This document shows, piece by piece, positions 1 through 8,606 of a DNA stretch of 64,000 nt (the stretch's first letter is position 1; every line of letters begins with the position of its first letter). Under the pieces are notes generated by a model, which saw only the letters and a program-made list of their open reading frames with translations, had not been told where the DNA came from and did not search any database. Source of the stretch: Pseudomonas sp. FP198 (GTDB taxonomy: Bacteria; Pseudomonadota; Gammaproteobacteria; Pseudomonadales; Pseudomonadaceae); NCBI RefSeq assembly GCF_030687895.1, contig NZ_CP117452.1:1319501-1383500 (forward strand). Direction: 5' to 3'. The position numbers and the translations under genes are program-made.

Positions 1-2
1 AA

Positions 3-503
3 TTGACCTGGACGCAAACGGTAAATGGCACCGGGGTGGTGTATCTGCCGCTGGATCCACATGCGCGTGCGGGGCGGCTTGTGGCGGGGAATCCGACACC
101 CCCACCGAATGGGGTGACATCGGTGACGTTCGCTCCGGCTGGATGGGTTGGGGGCAATTACAGCTACCTGTCACCCGTCTCGGAAAATCCCGGCAACAAC
201 GCACTGGGTTGGGCGAACCCTACAAGTGTGCCGATGGCAATGTGCGCGATCTTTTCCAACAACGTTGTCAATGACGTCACGGTTTCCACGGTCACCGCGA
301 GTTTCGACCATAACCAATTGCGTTCGCTTTGGCAGTCCTACCAGGCCGAGCACACATTGGGCTCAACCAGTGCGGAGAGTGACGAATTGCTCTTCAGCAT
401 GGGGATCAAAGGACACCAGGCGTTAACCGACTACAGCGTCGGTATCGGCATCAATTTCACCAACGCCGTCAATGTCCATCTGTCCTGGGAGCTGATCCGA
501 TGA
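3..503 (+). CDS. Unknown protein of the phage-tail locus, probably 5'-truncated
   Basis: The reading frame is open to the left edge of the window. The first possible start is a TTG at position 3 with no visible ribosome site, so the true start probably lies upstream. The 166 visible residues are rich in Asn, Thr, Ser and Val and look like a beta-rich domain. I do not recognise a family. The stop overlaps the start of the next gene (ATGA at 500-503), which suggests translational coupling. Being followed by a helical chaperone-like protein and two tail-fibre genes, it may be the distal part of a tail or fibre protein, but that is inferred from context only. Confidence 0.6.
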   Translation: MTWTQTVNGTGVVYLPLDPHARAGRLVAGNPTPPPNGVTSVTFAPAGWVGGNYSYLSPVSENPGNNALGWANPTSVPMAMCAIFSNNVVNDVTVSTVTASFDHNQLRSLWQSYQAEHTLGSTSAESDELLFSMGIKGHQALTDYSVGIGINFTNAVNVHLSWELIR

Positions 504-1009
504 ATGTCATTCAAGAACTGCACCAGTACGAAGAAGGACTGCGTCCGCCTCCGCCCTCTGCGGCCCACATCTGGGAGGACGGGACATGGCTGCTGACCGA
601 CGAGAACGCTGCTGAACTGCTGCGCCTGGAAGGCGAGCGCCTGTGCGACAAGGTCGATGCCGCTGCCGACAGCGCCCGTCGCGTTTTGGCCGGTGATCCG
701 TTACGGGCCCTGGAATATCAACAAGCGGCCCTTGAAGCGCAGGCGTTCAAGGATCAGGGCTACCCGAAAAAAGCTGTTCCGTTGTCGGTTTCTGCCTGGG
801 TCGTCAAGGGCCGCACAGCCAGGCAGGCGGCGGACCAGATTCTCGCCAAGGCCGCCGAGTTCGAAGCGACCCTGTTGACGCTTCGCGAGCTGCGCCTCAA
901 GGCCAAGGCGCAGATTCGCGCGCACCTAGCCAAGGGCAAAGCCGAACTCGCCACTCAAACCGCCGATGACGCGCTCGCGGCCATCCGGGCGCTACGCCTT
1001 CGCGCGTGA
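500..1009 (+). CDS. Unknown helical protein, possibly tail-assembly related
   Basis: A 169-residue protein whose ATG overlaps the stop of the preceding gene. After a proline-rich start and a W-x-x-G-x-W-like segment (about residues 25-31), the rest is predicted to be mostly helical with many Ala, Leu, Lys and Glu. Small helical proteins encoded directly after a fibre-type gene are often tail-fibre assembly chaperones, and the two later fibre genes here show the same arrangement. I see no diagnostic motif, so the role is inferred from position. Confidence 0.65.
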   Translation: MNVIQELHQYEEGLRPPPPSAAHIWEDGTWLLTDENAAELLRLEGERLCDKVDAAADSARRVLAGDPLRALEYQQAALEAQAFKDQGYPKKAVPLSVSAWVVKGRTARQAADQILAKAAEFEATLLTLRELRLKAKAQIRAHLAKGKAELATQTADDALAAIRALRLRA

Positions 1010-1038
1010 TCCTCATCTCATAGAAGAGAAAACAAGAC

Positions 1039-2133
1039 ATGGATTATCCAAAAAGTGTTCCCAGCGTCGGGCTGGTGAACGGTCGGTTCGTGGATGAAAA
1101 TCCCGTCGAAGGTTCGCCGGGATCCTTGATTCCGGCTGTGTGGGGAAACAGCGTTACCCAGGAAATCCTTGGTGTGATTTCTGGCGCCGATATGGCGCCC
1201 TCCGAGGCGGACACCAATCAGCTTTTCAAAGCCGTTCAGAAGATCATCGGTATGACCAACCCCATGCGTTCGGTGATTAGCCGGCTGGCCCTGTCGAAAG
1301 CGCTGACGGCAAATGAACTTGGCCTTGTATTGATTGACGCCAACGCTGGCGCTACGACCATCGGATTACCCCCGGCCAACGCTGCGCTGGGTGTTCGAGA
1401 TGTCGTCATTCGGCGCCTGGACAACAGCGGCAATCGTCTTGTGGTTCAGGCCGGTGGGGCTGATCGGATCAGGTTTCACACCCATCTTTCGGCCGCCGGT
1501 TATCCATTTCTCGTGCTGATGGGCAGTGGTGACTGGTGGCATCTACGCAGTGACGGCGCCGGCAGTTGGTGGCCCATGGGACGGTTTGACAGCACAGCTT
1601 TGGGACGGCCGTTTTTTGAAACGACTATCCAACTCAGCCCGGGTGGATACGGTGCGCTGAACGGCACAGTCATGAAACGTGCTGAGTGGCCCTGGCTGTG
1701 GGATCACGCCCAACAGTCCGGAATGCTCGGCACCGAGGCCACTCGGGAAGGCAGTGAAGGCAAATGGAGTTCCGGTGATGGCGTTCTCACTTTTCGTGCC
1801 CCGGAAGGACGGGGAGAGTTCTTGCGAATCCTGGACGAAGGGCGCTCCGTGGATCCTGGTCGGGCAATGGGGACCTTTCAACCCGGTACTGTCCACTCCT
1901 ATGCGTTGGGAGGCCAAGGGGCTGGTGCGGTTGGGTCAAGATGGTCCGATAGCCTTACCGGATTCGGTGCCAACACCCGTGAGGAAATCAAAATCATCGG
2001 AGACCTGGTAAACGGTGGTCCGATATTTCCTACCGGGACCAGTTTCCAGGTAGATACGGCCAACACGTTGCTCTACTCATTCAAATCGCGCCCGCGCAAT
2101 GTCGCTTATCCGGCGCGGATCAAACTCATCTGA
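1039..2133 (+). CDS. Phage or tailocin tail-fibre protein (fibre 1)
   Basis: A 364-residue protein. About the first 65 residues (starting MDYPKSVPS) nearly match the N-terminus of the second fibre gene at 2810, so this part is probably the common module that docks on the tail. The C-terminal region has features of collar-type fibres: a WPWLWDHAQQSG segment, a GVLTFRAPEGRGEFLRILDEG segment, and RPRNVAYPA close to the end. Such fibres bind the target-cell surface and set host range. A separate small gene encoding a likely folding chaperone starts 7 bases after its stop. Confidence 0.85.
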   Translation: MDYPKSVPSVGLVNGRFVDENPVEGSPGSLIPAVWGNSVTQEILGVISGADMAPSEADTNQLFKAVQKIIGMTNPMRSVISRLALSKALTANELGLVLIDANAGATTIGLPPANAALGVRDVVIRRLDNSGNRLVVQAGGADRIRFHTHLSAAGYPFLVLMGSGDWWHLRSDGAGSWWPMGRFDSTALGRPFFETTIQLSPGGYGALNGTVMKRAEWPWLWDHAQQSGMLGTEATREGSEGKWSSGDGVLTFRAPEGRGEFLRILDEGRSVDPGRAMGTFQPGTVHSYALGGQGAGAVGSRWSDSLTGFGANTREEIKIIGDLVNGGPIFPTGTSFQVDTANTLLYSFKSRPRNVAYPARIKLI

Positions 2134-2140
2134 GGTGTCT

Positions 2141-2701
2141 GTGTTTTATTATCATTTCGATAAAGCCGGCGCATTGTCCGGACCCGTGGAGTTTCCCGTA
2201 ACGCCAGGTATTGGCGTTCAGATCCCCAGTAATGCGGTGGCAATTTCCTTTGAACTACCCCCTCCGGAAGGTGGCCGCACATGGGCGCTGGTGAACAATG
2301 TGCCCCGAGAGGTTATTGACCGTCGCGGCTTGGTCTACCGCAAGAAAGACGGCGGCCAGCAGATTTGGAACGAACTGGGGGAATTGCCGGACGCGTTCAC
2401 AACTGAGCCATGGCCAGGTAATTACCATACTTGGAAAAATCACACTTGGGAGTTCGACGTTGACTTGCAGTTGAGCGACATCACTGGCCAGGTTCTGGCC
2501 CAACGGGATGCGCTTCTGCGCGACGCAATGTTGCGTATAGCCCCGCTTCAGTACGCTGAAGACATCGGCGACGCCAGCGACCAGGAACAACTGGCTCTGA
2601 TGGAGTGGAAGCTTTATAGCGTCGAGTTGAATCGCATCCAGCATCAAGCTGGTTTTCCAACCGCTATCACCTGGCCTGTCCTGCCCGAGCCTGCTCTTTA
2701 A
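2141..2701 (+). CDS. Tail-fibre assembly chaperone-like protein 1
   Basis: The GTG at 2141 is chosen because GAGGT lies 4 bases upstream and because this start leaves the upstream fibre gene intact; the frame is open further up. The product of 186 residues begins VFYYHFDKAGALSG, has a central W-rich part and a helical C-terminal half with repeated acidic and aromatic residues, like tail-fibre assembly proteins of phages and R- or F-type pyocins. Its place right after a fibre gene fits a dedicated chaperone for that fibre. Confidence 0.7.
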   Translation: MFYYHFDKAGALSGPVEFPVTPGIGVQIPSNAVAISFELPPPEGGRTWALVNNVPREVIDRRGLVYRKKDGGQQIWNELGELPDAFTTEPWPGNYHTWKNHTWEFDVDLQLSDITGQVLAQRDALLRDAMLRIAPLQYAEDIGDASDQEQLALMEWKLYSVELNRIQHQAGFPTAITWPVLPEPAL

Positions 2702-2757
2702 CCCGCCTCGGGCAGCCTCTCAGACTTTCCCAATCAATCGCGCCACCGCGTAATGCC

Positions 2758-2787
2758 GGTGAGGCTTTGTCTCGCCTGTTTTTTATC
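2758..2787 (+). terminator. Possible intrinsic terminator after fibre cassette 1
   Basis: GGTGAG (2758-2763) and CTCGCC (2771-2776) pair with one G-T wobble around a 7-base loop, followed by TGTTTTTTATC. The stem is short, so it is a modest terminator that may weaken transcription between the two fibre cassettes. Confidence 0.45.
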
Positions 2788-2809
2788 TTTGGCCCATCAG
2801 GAGTGAAAT

Positions 2810-3706
2810 GTGGACTATCCAAAAAGTGTGCCCAGCGCAGGTCTATCGAATGGCAGGTTCGTGGACGAGGATCCTTTGGCGGGAACGCCGGGATCGTTGA
2901 TTCCCGCCAGTTGGGGCAATGGGGTAACGCTGGAGTTGCTTAATGTTATACAAGCTGCCGGTCAGACGCCGTCGGAACAATTGAACAATCAATTGTTAAC
3001 GGCCTTGCGTGGCAGCGAATTGTTCACCACGGCGCCTCAATTTGATAACGACAGATCCGTGGCGACAACGGAGTTCGTAAGGCGCAGCGGGATTCAGTAC
3101 TCCGGTTTTTTCGCGTACGCAGTCAGTACCGCGTTGACACCGGCCCATGTCGGCGGTGCCGTCAGCTTTTCCAGTGCCACCGCAATCGACGTCACGCTCC
3201 CCAACACCGTGGGAATCTTGCATGGGGCGACGCTCACGCTTATCAACGTAGGGACCGCGGTAAAGGTATCGACAGCCTCGCCTACCGATACTCTGGGACC
3301 TTCATCTTCAGCTCTTGGACCCATCGATCTGGGCCGTGGCGAAACGGCAGAGTTCGTCAAGCTGGACAATCAATGGCGGTTGATCGGCGGCACCGTTCTT
3401 TTGAAATACACCTCGTTGTTTTCAGGTCAATTGGGAAATCCGGGTTACCAAAGGTACGCGAGCGGAAACATCGACCAGTGGGGTTACGGTACAACTGACG
3501 TTAATGGGGAGGTGTTTGTTACGTTCCCGATTTCATTCCCTAATACTTTTGTTTCGGTTGTGGCGAACCATGTGGGCGGTGATGGAGCGATGGTCATGGT
3601 GGTAAGTGGAACCGCTACCCGCCAAGGCGTGCGTCTGAAAGTCCGGGACTATTCTGGGCACGTCAGCGCGGGATGGGGCGTTTACTATTTTGCGAAGGGT
3701 TATTGA
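2810..3706 (+). CDS. Phage or tailocin tail-fibre protein (fibre 2)
   Basis: Starts with GTG behind AGGAG at 2799-2803. The 298-residue product shares its N-terminal docking module with fibre 1 (MDYPKSVPS.GL.NGRFVDE.P pattern) but then diverges. The C-terminal 80 residues, with IDQWGYGTTD, VTFPISFPNTFVSVVANHVGG and a final YYFAKGY, resemble the receptor-binding tip of gp53-like short tail fibres. The next gene begins directly after its stop. Two fibres with one anchor and different tips suggest alternative or combined receptor recognition. Confidence 0.85.
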   Translation: MDYPKSVPSAGLSNGRFVDEDPLAGTPGSLIPASWGNGVTLELLNVIQAAGQTPSEQLNNQLLTALRGSELFTTAPQFDNDRSVATTEFVRRSGIQYSGFFAYAVSTALTPAHVGGAVSFSSATAIDVTLPNTVGILHGATLTLINVGTAVKVSTASPTDTLGPSSSALGPIDLGRGETAEFVKLDNQWRLIGGTVLLKYTSLFSGQLGNPGYQRYASGNIDQWGYGTTDVNGEVFVTFPISFPNTFVSVVANHVGGDGAMVMVVSGTATRQGVRLKVRDYSGHVSAGWGVYYFAKGY

Positions 3707-4153
3707 ATGAATGAATTCACCTTGTTGTTCAGTCCAAGCACTTGCGGAGCCTATGTGCCTGGAATCAATATTTCTGATATTCCTGGCGACGTGATTGAAA
3801 TCCCCAAGGCTTACTGGCTGTCGCTGCTTCAGCAACTTGCCATTTCACCCAAGCGTGTTTCAGCCAACCCCGACAACGGTTATCCCATTCTCGTAGATCC
3901 CCCTGCTCTGACATTGGCCCAGGCTTCGGAAAATGAATATGCGTGGCGTAACGCCCAGCTCACCGCAACCGACCGCCTCATAGCGCGCGACCGCGACGAA
4001 ATGGACGACGGCGGTGGCACGACGCTGGACCAGGCGCAGTACACGCAGTTGCAGGCCTATCGCCGGGCCCTGAGGGAATGGCCACAGGACGAGCACTTTC
4101 CAGCCGCCGAACACCGTCCGGCCCCGCCATCCTGGCTGGCCGGGCAGCTTTGA
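3707..4153 (+). CDS. Tail-fibre assembly protein 2
   Basis: A 148-residue protein whose ATG follows the fibre 2 stop with no gap; a second in-frame ATG is at 3719. The N-terminus (FTLLFSPSTCGAYVPGINISDIPGD) and the middle segment NPDNGYPILVDPP resemble tail-fibre assembly chaperones, and the C-terminal half has the helical YRRALREWPQDEHFP-type stretch common in that family. It probably helps fold or trimerise the fibre encoded just upstream. Confidence 0.8.
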   Translation: MNEFTLLFSPSTCGAYVPGINISDIPGDVIEIPKAYWLSLLQQLAISPKRVSANPDNGYPILVDPPALTLAQASENEYAWRNAQLTATDRLIARDRDEMDDGGGTTLDQAQYTQLQAYRRALREWPQDEHFPAAEHRPAPPSWLAGQL

Positions 4154-4177
4154 TCATGTATGTGCGATGACCCGAAC

Positions 4178-4741
4178 ATGGACCTTACGCAACAGCAACT
4201 CATCAAGATCATGCCCGACGCCCGCGCCCAAGCGGGCGTTTTTATTCCAGCGTTGAACACCGCGATGTCCCGTTACCGCATCGACACCCCCAAGCGCATC
4301 GCCGCATTCCTGGCCCAGGTCGGTCACGAATCGGGGCAGTTGCGTTATGTACGGGAGCTGGGCAGCGAGCAATACCTGAGCAAATACGACACCGGAACCC
4401 TGGCCGTTCGCCTGGGCAACTCGACCCGGCCCGACGGTGACGGTCAGAAGTATCGCGGCCGGGGCTTGATCCAGATTACCGGCCACGACAATTACCTTCG
4501 TTGCAGCCTGGGGCTGTTCGGCGACGAACGTTTGCTGGCCTTGCCCGAACTGCTCGAACAACCGCAATGGGCGGCGCAATCCGCCGCCTGGTTCTGGGCG
4601 CAGAACGGCCTGAACGAGCTGGCTGATCGTGACCAGTTCAACAGCATCACCCGCCGCATCAATGGCGGCCTGAATGGCTTGCAGGATCGCTTGCAACTCT
4701 GGGCGCGGGCGAGGGAAGTGTTATGCCAACCTTCGGCCTGA
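4178..4741 (+). CDS. GH19-type endolysin (phage lysozyme/chitinase family)
   Basis: The product cleaves peptidoglycan so that phage or tailocin particles can leave the cell. Family GH19 is recognised from AFLAQVGHESGQLRYVRE with the likely catalytic acids Glu51 and Glu60, and from KYRGRGLIQITGHDNY. I chose the ATG at 4178, giving 187 residues beginning MDLTQQQLIKIMPDA, the usual start of these endolysins; an ATG at 4160 is also in frame and neither has a strong ribosome site. There is no signal peptide, so export would need a holin, which is not visible here and may lie left of the window. The 3' end overlaps the spanin gene by 19 bases. Confidence 0.85.
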   Translation: MDLTQQQLIKIMPDARAQAGVFIPALNTAMSRYRIDTPKRIAAFLAQVGHESGQLRYVRELGSEQYLSKYDTGTLAVRLGNSTRPDGDGQKYRGRGLIQITGHDNYLRCSLGLFGDERLLALPELLEQPQWAAQSAAWFWAQNGLNELADRDQFNSITRRINGGLNGLQDRLQLWARAREVLCQPSA

Positions 4742-5259
4742 TGCCGTTTTCCTGCCGGACGCTAGGTGTCGTTGTATTGGTGGCGCTGCTGATCGGTGGC
4801 CCAGCCATGTTGGCGTGGCGGCTCCAGGAGTGGCGGTACGGCAGGCAACTGGCGCAACTGGCGCAGTCGCAGTCCGAGACGCTCAATCGAATGACCCAGG
4901 CGGCAGCGATGCAGCAAAAGGTCGAGCAGGACAAACGCCTCGCCCTGGAACGGCAACTCTCCGCCAGCGAACAAACCCACTACCGAGCCTTGAGCGATGC
5001 CCAACGTGACCAGGATCGCCTGCGCGATCGCCTTGCTACTGCCGATGTCCGGCTGTCAGTCCTCCTCGACGCCGACGATGTTGCCGCCGGTTGTGCAATG
5101 CCTGCCGCCACCGGCGCCGGCGGCATGGATCATGGCGCCCCACGCGCCCGACTTGACCCGACGCATGCTCAACGAATTATCGCCATCACCGACGAGGGCG
5201 ACCGTGGACTGATCGCCTTGCAGGCCTGCCAGGCCTATGTCAGAGCATTGGCCCGGTAA
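4723..5259 (+). CDS. Rz-like inner-membrane spanin
   Basis: A 178-residue protein with a single membrane segment near residues 14-33, followed by a long helical, Gln- and Arg-rich periplasmic part likely to form a coiled coil. This is the layout of Rz (i-spanin), which with Rz1 fuses inner and outer membranes in the last step of lysis. It overlaps the endolysin 3' end and contains a second gene in the +1 frame at 4997-5212. The C-terminal part also carries codons for the embedded Rz1, which explains its unusual Ala/Gly/Pro-rich stretch. Confidence 0.85.
   Translation: MPTFGLMPFSCRTLGVVVLVALLIGGPAMLAWRLQEWRYGRQLAQLAQSQSETLNRMTQAAAMQQKVEQDKRLALERQLSASEQTHYRALSDAQRDQDRLRDRLATADVRLSVLLDADDVAAGCAMPAATGAGGMDHGAPRARLDPTHAQRIIAITDEGDRGLIALQACQAYVRALAR
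4997..5212 (+). CDS. Rz1-like outer-membrane spanin lipoprotein, nested in Rz
   Basis: A 71-residue protein encoded entirely inside the Rz-like gene in the +1 frame. It has a short signal peptide and a lipobox ending LLPMSGC, with Cys20 as lipidation site, followed by a proline-rich part (PPVVQCLPPPAPAAW). Nested Rz1 lipoproteins that are small and proline-rich are the textbook partner of Rz. The complete overlap and the two hallmark features make the call strong despite the short length. Confidence 0.85.
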   Translation: MPNVTRIACAIALLLPMSGCQSSSTPTMLPPVVQCLPPPAPAAWIMAPHAPDLTRRMLNELSPSPTRATVD

Positions 5260-5330
5260 TCTGCCGGACCTTGCAAGCTGTGGCTGCTGGTGTACGGTAG
5301 GCGCCAACCGCGTCGAATCAGGAGAGCAGC

Positions 5331-5831
5331 ATGGATGACATTACCGAACTGGCCGCTGAACTGGGCAGGCGCTTGCAGGTGCTCAATGCCCATGTCACCA
5401 CCGCCGAATCCTGTACCGGCGGCGGGATTGCCGAGGCGATCACGCGGATTCCGGGGAGTTCGGCCTGGTTCGAAGCCGGGTACGTCACCTATTCCAATCG
5501 CCAGAAAACCCAGCAGTTGGGTGTACCTCCCGAATTGTTCGGCAAGGTCGGCGCGGTCAGCCGCGAGGTGGTGGAGGCGATGGCGCGGGGCGCCCAGCAG
5601 AAAAGCCTGGCGCGTTTCGCCGTGGCGGTCAGCGGCGTGGCCGGGCCGGACGGAGGCTCGCCGAGTAAGCCGGTGGGCACCGTATGGCTCGCCTGGGGCG
5701 TTGGCGAGGCGGTGTTCAGCGAGCGGCGCTTCTTTCCAGGCCACCGCGACGAGGTCCGCCGACAAACGGTGAAGGCCGCGCTAGACGGGCTGTTACAACA
5801 TGCCGCCACAGAAATCTCAAATCAGGGGTAG
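5331..5831 (+). CDS. cinA: CinA C-terminal domain protein, nicotinamide-nucleotide amidase
   Basis: A 166-residue single-domain CinA/PncC protein that should deamidate nicotinamide mononucleotide to nicotinate mononucleotide in NAD salvage. Family hallmarks are [16 protein letters not shown] (about residues 23-38), the [15 protein letters not shown] segment and [20 protein letters not shown]. It lacks the N-terminal molybdopterin-like domain of two-domain CinA proteins. The gene lies just upstream of recA, as in many gammaproteobacteria, and marks the right border of the phage-tail locus. GGAG lies at 5321-5324. Confidence 0.93.
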   Translation: MDDITELAAELGRRLQVLNAHVTTAESCTGGGIAEAITRIPGSSAWFEAGYVTYSNRQKTQQLGVPPELFGKVGAVSREVVEAMARGAQQKSLARFAVAVSGVAGPDGGSPSKPVGTVWLAWGVGEAVFSERRFFPGHRDEVRRQTVKAALDGLLQHAATEISNQG

Positions 5832-5856
5832 GCGATCCTGAATCGCTGTGGAATAA

Positions 5857-5876
5857 TACTGGCTACTTATACAGGT
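5857..5876 (+). promoter_or_regulatory. LexA (SOS) box upstream of recA
   Basis: TACTGGCTACTTATACAGGT fits the CTG-N10-CAG LexA consensus, with CTG at 5859-5861 and CAG at 5872-5874, 38 bases before the recA start. The recA genes of related bacteria are LexA-regulated, so this is very likely the operator. Confidence 0.88.
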
Positions 5877-5914
5877 GTTGGCCGTCAGGCCTTATTGATT
5901 ACGTGAGGACTTTA

Positions 5915-6967
5915 ATGGACGACAACAAGAAGAAAGCCTTGGCTGCGGCCTTGGGTCAGATCGAACGTCAATTCGGCAAGGGTGCCGTAATGCGTATGGG
6001 CGATCAGGACCGCCAGGCTATTCCTTCCATCTCCACCGGCTCCCTGGGCCTGGACATCGCGCTTGGCATCGGCGGCTTGCCAAAAGGTCGTATTGTTGAA
6101 ATCTACGGTCCTGAATCCTCCGGTAAAACCACGCTGACCCTGTCCGTGATCGCCCAGGCTCAAAAAGCCGGTGCGACCTGCGCCTTCGTCGACGCCGAAC
6201 ACGCCCTGGACCCGGAATACGCCGGCAAGCTGGGCGTCAACGTCGATGACCTGCTGGTTTCCCAGCCGGACACTGGCGAGCAGGCCCTGGAAATCACCGA
6301 CATGCTGGTGCGCTCCAACGCGGTTGACGTGATCATCGTCGACTCCGTAGCGGCACTGGTACCCAAGGCGGAAATCGAAGGTGAAATGGGCGACATGCAC
6401 GTGGGCCTCCAGGCTCGCCTGATGTCCCAGGCCCTGCGCAAGATCACCGGTAACATCAAGAATGCCAACTGCCTGGTGATTTTCATCAACCAGATCCGCA
6501 TGAAAATCGGCGTGATGTTCGGCAGTCCTGAAACCACCACCGGTGGTAACGCGCTGAAGTTCTACGCCTCGGTTCGCCTGGACATCCGTCGTACCGGCGC
6601 GGTGAAAGAGGGTGATGAGGTTGTCGGCAGTGAAACCCGCGTCAAGGTCGTGAAAAACAAGGTTGCATCGCCGTTCCGTCAGGCTGAATTCCAGATCCTG
6701 TACGGCAAGGGCATCTACCTCAACGGCGAGATGATCGACCTGGGTGTGCTGCACGGGTTTGTCGAAAAATCCGGCGCCTGGTATGCCTACAACGGTACCA
6801 AGATCGGTCAGGGCAAGGCCAACTCGGCCAAGTTCCTGGCGGACAACCCGGAAGTCGCGGCAGCTCTCGAGAAGCAACTGCGTGACAAACTGTTGAGCCC
6901 GGTTGCAGACGTCAAGGCCGTGGCCAACCGCGAGACTGCAGACGATCTGGCAGACGCTGACATCTGA
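5915..6967 (+). CDS. recA: Recombinase RecA
   Basis: RecA forms filaments on single-stranded DNA, catalyses strand exchange in homologous recombination and triggers LexA self-cleavage. The 350-residue product starts at ATG 5915 ([14 protein letters not shown]), with GTGAGGA at 5902-5908 as ribosome site; the frame is open further upstream into cinA but the family start is clear. Walker A is GPESSGKT at residues 65-72, followed by the [15 protein letters not shown]alker B segment and the conserved FINQIR loop. A LexA box lies in the promoter and recX follows 8 bases after the stop. Confidence 0.98.
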   Translation: MDDNKKKALAAALGQIERQFGKGAVMRMGDQDRQAIPSISTGSLGLDIALGIGGLPKGRIVEIYGPESSGKTTLTLSVIAQAQKAGATCAFVDAEHALDPEYAGKLGVNVDDLLVSQPDTGEQALEITDMLVRSNAVDVIIVDSVAALVPKAEIEGEMGDMHVGLQARLMSQALRKITGNIKNANCLVIFINQIRMKIGVMFGSPETTTGGNALKFYASVRLDIRRTGAVKEGDEVVGSETRVKVVKNKVASPFRQAEFQILYGKGIYLNGEMIDLGVLHGFVEKSGAWYAYNGTKIGQGKANSAKFLADNPEVAAALEKQLRDKLLSPVADVKAVANRETADDLADADI

Positions 6968-6975
6968 TCGATCCG

Positions 6976-7443
6976 ATGACCGCCGTACTCGATACCCTCG
7001 TCGCGGTGCGGCGAACCGCAATGGACCTGCTCGCGAGACGCGAGCACGGTCGAGTCGAGCTGACGCGTAAACTGCGCCAGCGCGGCGCCTCTGATGAATT
7101 GATCGACACAGCCCTGGACCGCTTGACGGAAGAGGGGCTGTTGTCGGAATCGCGCTATCTTGAAAGCTTTGTTTCCTATCGCGCCCGCTCTGGTTATGGT
7201 CCGATGCGAATTCGCGAAGAACTTGGCCAGCGCGGCTTGCAACGACCGGATATCGAACTTGCCCTGCGGGAAAGCGGTATCGATTGGCAGGAACAGTTAA
7301 TCGATACCTGGCGTCGCAAGTTCTCAGGGCATCTGCCCATTGATGCGAAGGAGCGGGCCAGGCAAGGGCGTTTCCTGGCGTATCGAGGATACTCCATGGA
7401 AATGATCAATCGGCTGTTCAGCGGTCGTAGCATGGATGACTAG
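6976..7443 (+). CDS. recX: Regulatory protein RecX
   Basis: RecX binds RecA filaments and limits their growth. The 155-residue product is mostly helical and shows the three tandem three-helix repeats of the family, with [25 protein letters not shown] (about residues 46-70) as its best signature and [20 protein letters not shown] close to the end. It starts 8 bases after recA and ends at a strong terminator, so it is probably co-transcribed with recA as part of the SOS unit. Confidence 0.96.
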   Translation: MTAVLDTLVAVRRTAMDLLARREHGRVELTRKLRQRGASDELIDTALDRLTEEGLLSESRYLESFVSYRARSGYGPMRIREELGQRGLQRPDIELALRESGIDWQEQLIDTWRRKFSGHLPIDAKERARQGRFLAYRGYSMEMINRLFSGRSMDD

Positions 7444-7445
7444 AT

Positions 7446-7483
7446 AAAACGGCCCGCTATTACGATAGCGGGCCGTTTTTTTT
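7446..7483. terminator. Bidirectional intrinsic terminator, recX / LOG-family gene
   Basis: AAAACGGCCCGCTAT and ATAGCGGGCCGTTTT form a 15-base stem around a 4-base loop, with a run of eight T on the right and A bases on the left. It can end both the recX transcript and the convergent transcript ending at 7488. Confidence 0.92.
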
Positions 7484-7487
7484 GGGC

Positions 7488-8606
7488 TCAAGTCACCTCG
7501 ATTGGTTCCCAGGTCAGCGGGTGGGGCTGGGCGGCAGGCTGGGCCCAGTTTTCCGGCAGGTTGATATAGTCCACCAGTTCTCTAAGTCGACCGTGATCGC
7601 GGGCATTGAAGGTGAATGCCAGGCGCGTCAGGTGGCTGAAAGGCGCCTCCTCCGGCTCCTCGCCGCTGTAGGCATGCTGATGGAAGCAGTCGTTCAGGCA
7701 TAGATCGGCAAATTGGACCTGCATCTGCTGCATCGCCTGTTCGGTGAGCGCATGATTCATGCGAATCACGAACTGATGCTTGAGCCAGCGGCTGGAATGG
7801 AAGTTGCGATAGAACTGGTTGATTTCTTCCACCGCATCCTCGGCGGTGTACACCAGGTGCATCAACTTCATGTCGGTGGGCAGGATGTAGCGGTTCTCTC
7901 CCAGTTGTTCGCGGATGAAATCCAGGGCGCTCTGCCAGAATCTACCTCCCGGCACATCCAGCAGCACTATCGGCACCAATGGGCTCTTGCCCGTCTGCAC
8001 CAGCGTCAAGACTTCCAATGCTTCATCAAGGGTGCCGAAACCACCTGGGCAGAGCACTAACGCGTCTGCTTCCTTGACGAAGAACAGCTTGCGGGTGAAG
8101 AAAAAATGAAACGGGAGGAGATTCTGCGTGCCCTCGACGGTCGGGTTCGCATGTTGTTCGAAGGGTAGGGTGATGTTGAAGCCCAGGCTGTGCTCGCGGC
8201 CTGCGCCTTCATGGGCGGCGGCCATGATGCCTCCGCCTGCGCCGGTGATGACCATCATGTCCGACCGGGCCAGCGCCGCCCCCAGTTCTCGCGCCAAGCC
8301 ATACAGCGGATGTTCTATGGGCGTTCGGGCCGAGCCAAAGACCGTGACTTTGCGACGGCCCTTGAATTGTTCGAGCGTGCGGAAGGCATGTTCCAGTTCG
8401 CGCAGTGCTTGCAGCGTGATTTTGGCGTTCCAGCGGTTGTGATCTTCCTGGGCCATGCGCAGCACGGTCAGGATCATGTCGCGGTAAATGGGGAGATTGG
8501 GACTGTTGGGTGATACCAGGTTGAGTTGCTCTTCGACCTTGCGGGTGAGGTCGTGGCCATGGCTCTCAAAATGCCGACTGAGCAGGTCATTCGGTTTGTA
8601 AGGCAT
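7488..8606 (-). CDS. LOG/TIGR00730-family nucleotide-processing protein
   Basis: A 372-residue protein with a Rossmann-type core containing RRKVTVFGSARTP, the Gly-rich VITGAGGGIMAAAHEGA and the signature PGGFGTLDE. Members of this family (LOG, YgdH/PpnN) hydrolyse the N-glycosidic bond of nucleoside 5'-monophosphates. N- and C-terminal helical extensions make it longer than plant-type LOG proteins and closer to the longer bacterial group. The exact substrate cannot be read from the sequence. It stands alone, convergent with recX. Confidence 0.8.
   Translation of the reverse strand: MPYKPNDLLSRHFESHGHDLTRKVEEQLNLVSPNSPNLPIYRDMILTVLRMAQEDHNRWNAKITLQALRELEHAFRTLEQFKGRRKVTVFGSARTPIEHPLYGLARELGAALARSDMMVITGAGGGIMAAAHEGAGREHSLGFNITLPFEQHANPTVEGTQNLLPFHFFFTRKLFFVKEADALVLCPGGFGTLDEALEVLTLVQTGKSPLVPIVLLDVPGGRFWQSALDFIREQLGENRYILPTDMKLMHLVYTAEDAVEEINQFYRNFHSSRWLKHQFVIRMNHALTEQAMQQMQVQFADLCLNDCFHQHAYSGEEPEEAPFSHLTRLAFTFNARDHGRLRELVDYINLPENWAQPAAQPHPLTWEPIEVT

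Noticed and set aside
5912..7021. A 369-codon open frame opposite recA
   Set aside because: recA is certain; the reverse frame is open only because of codon bias.
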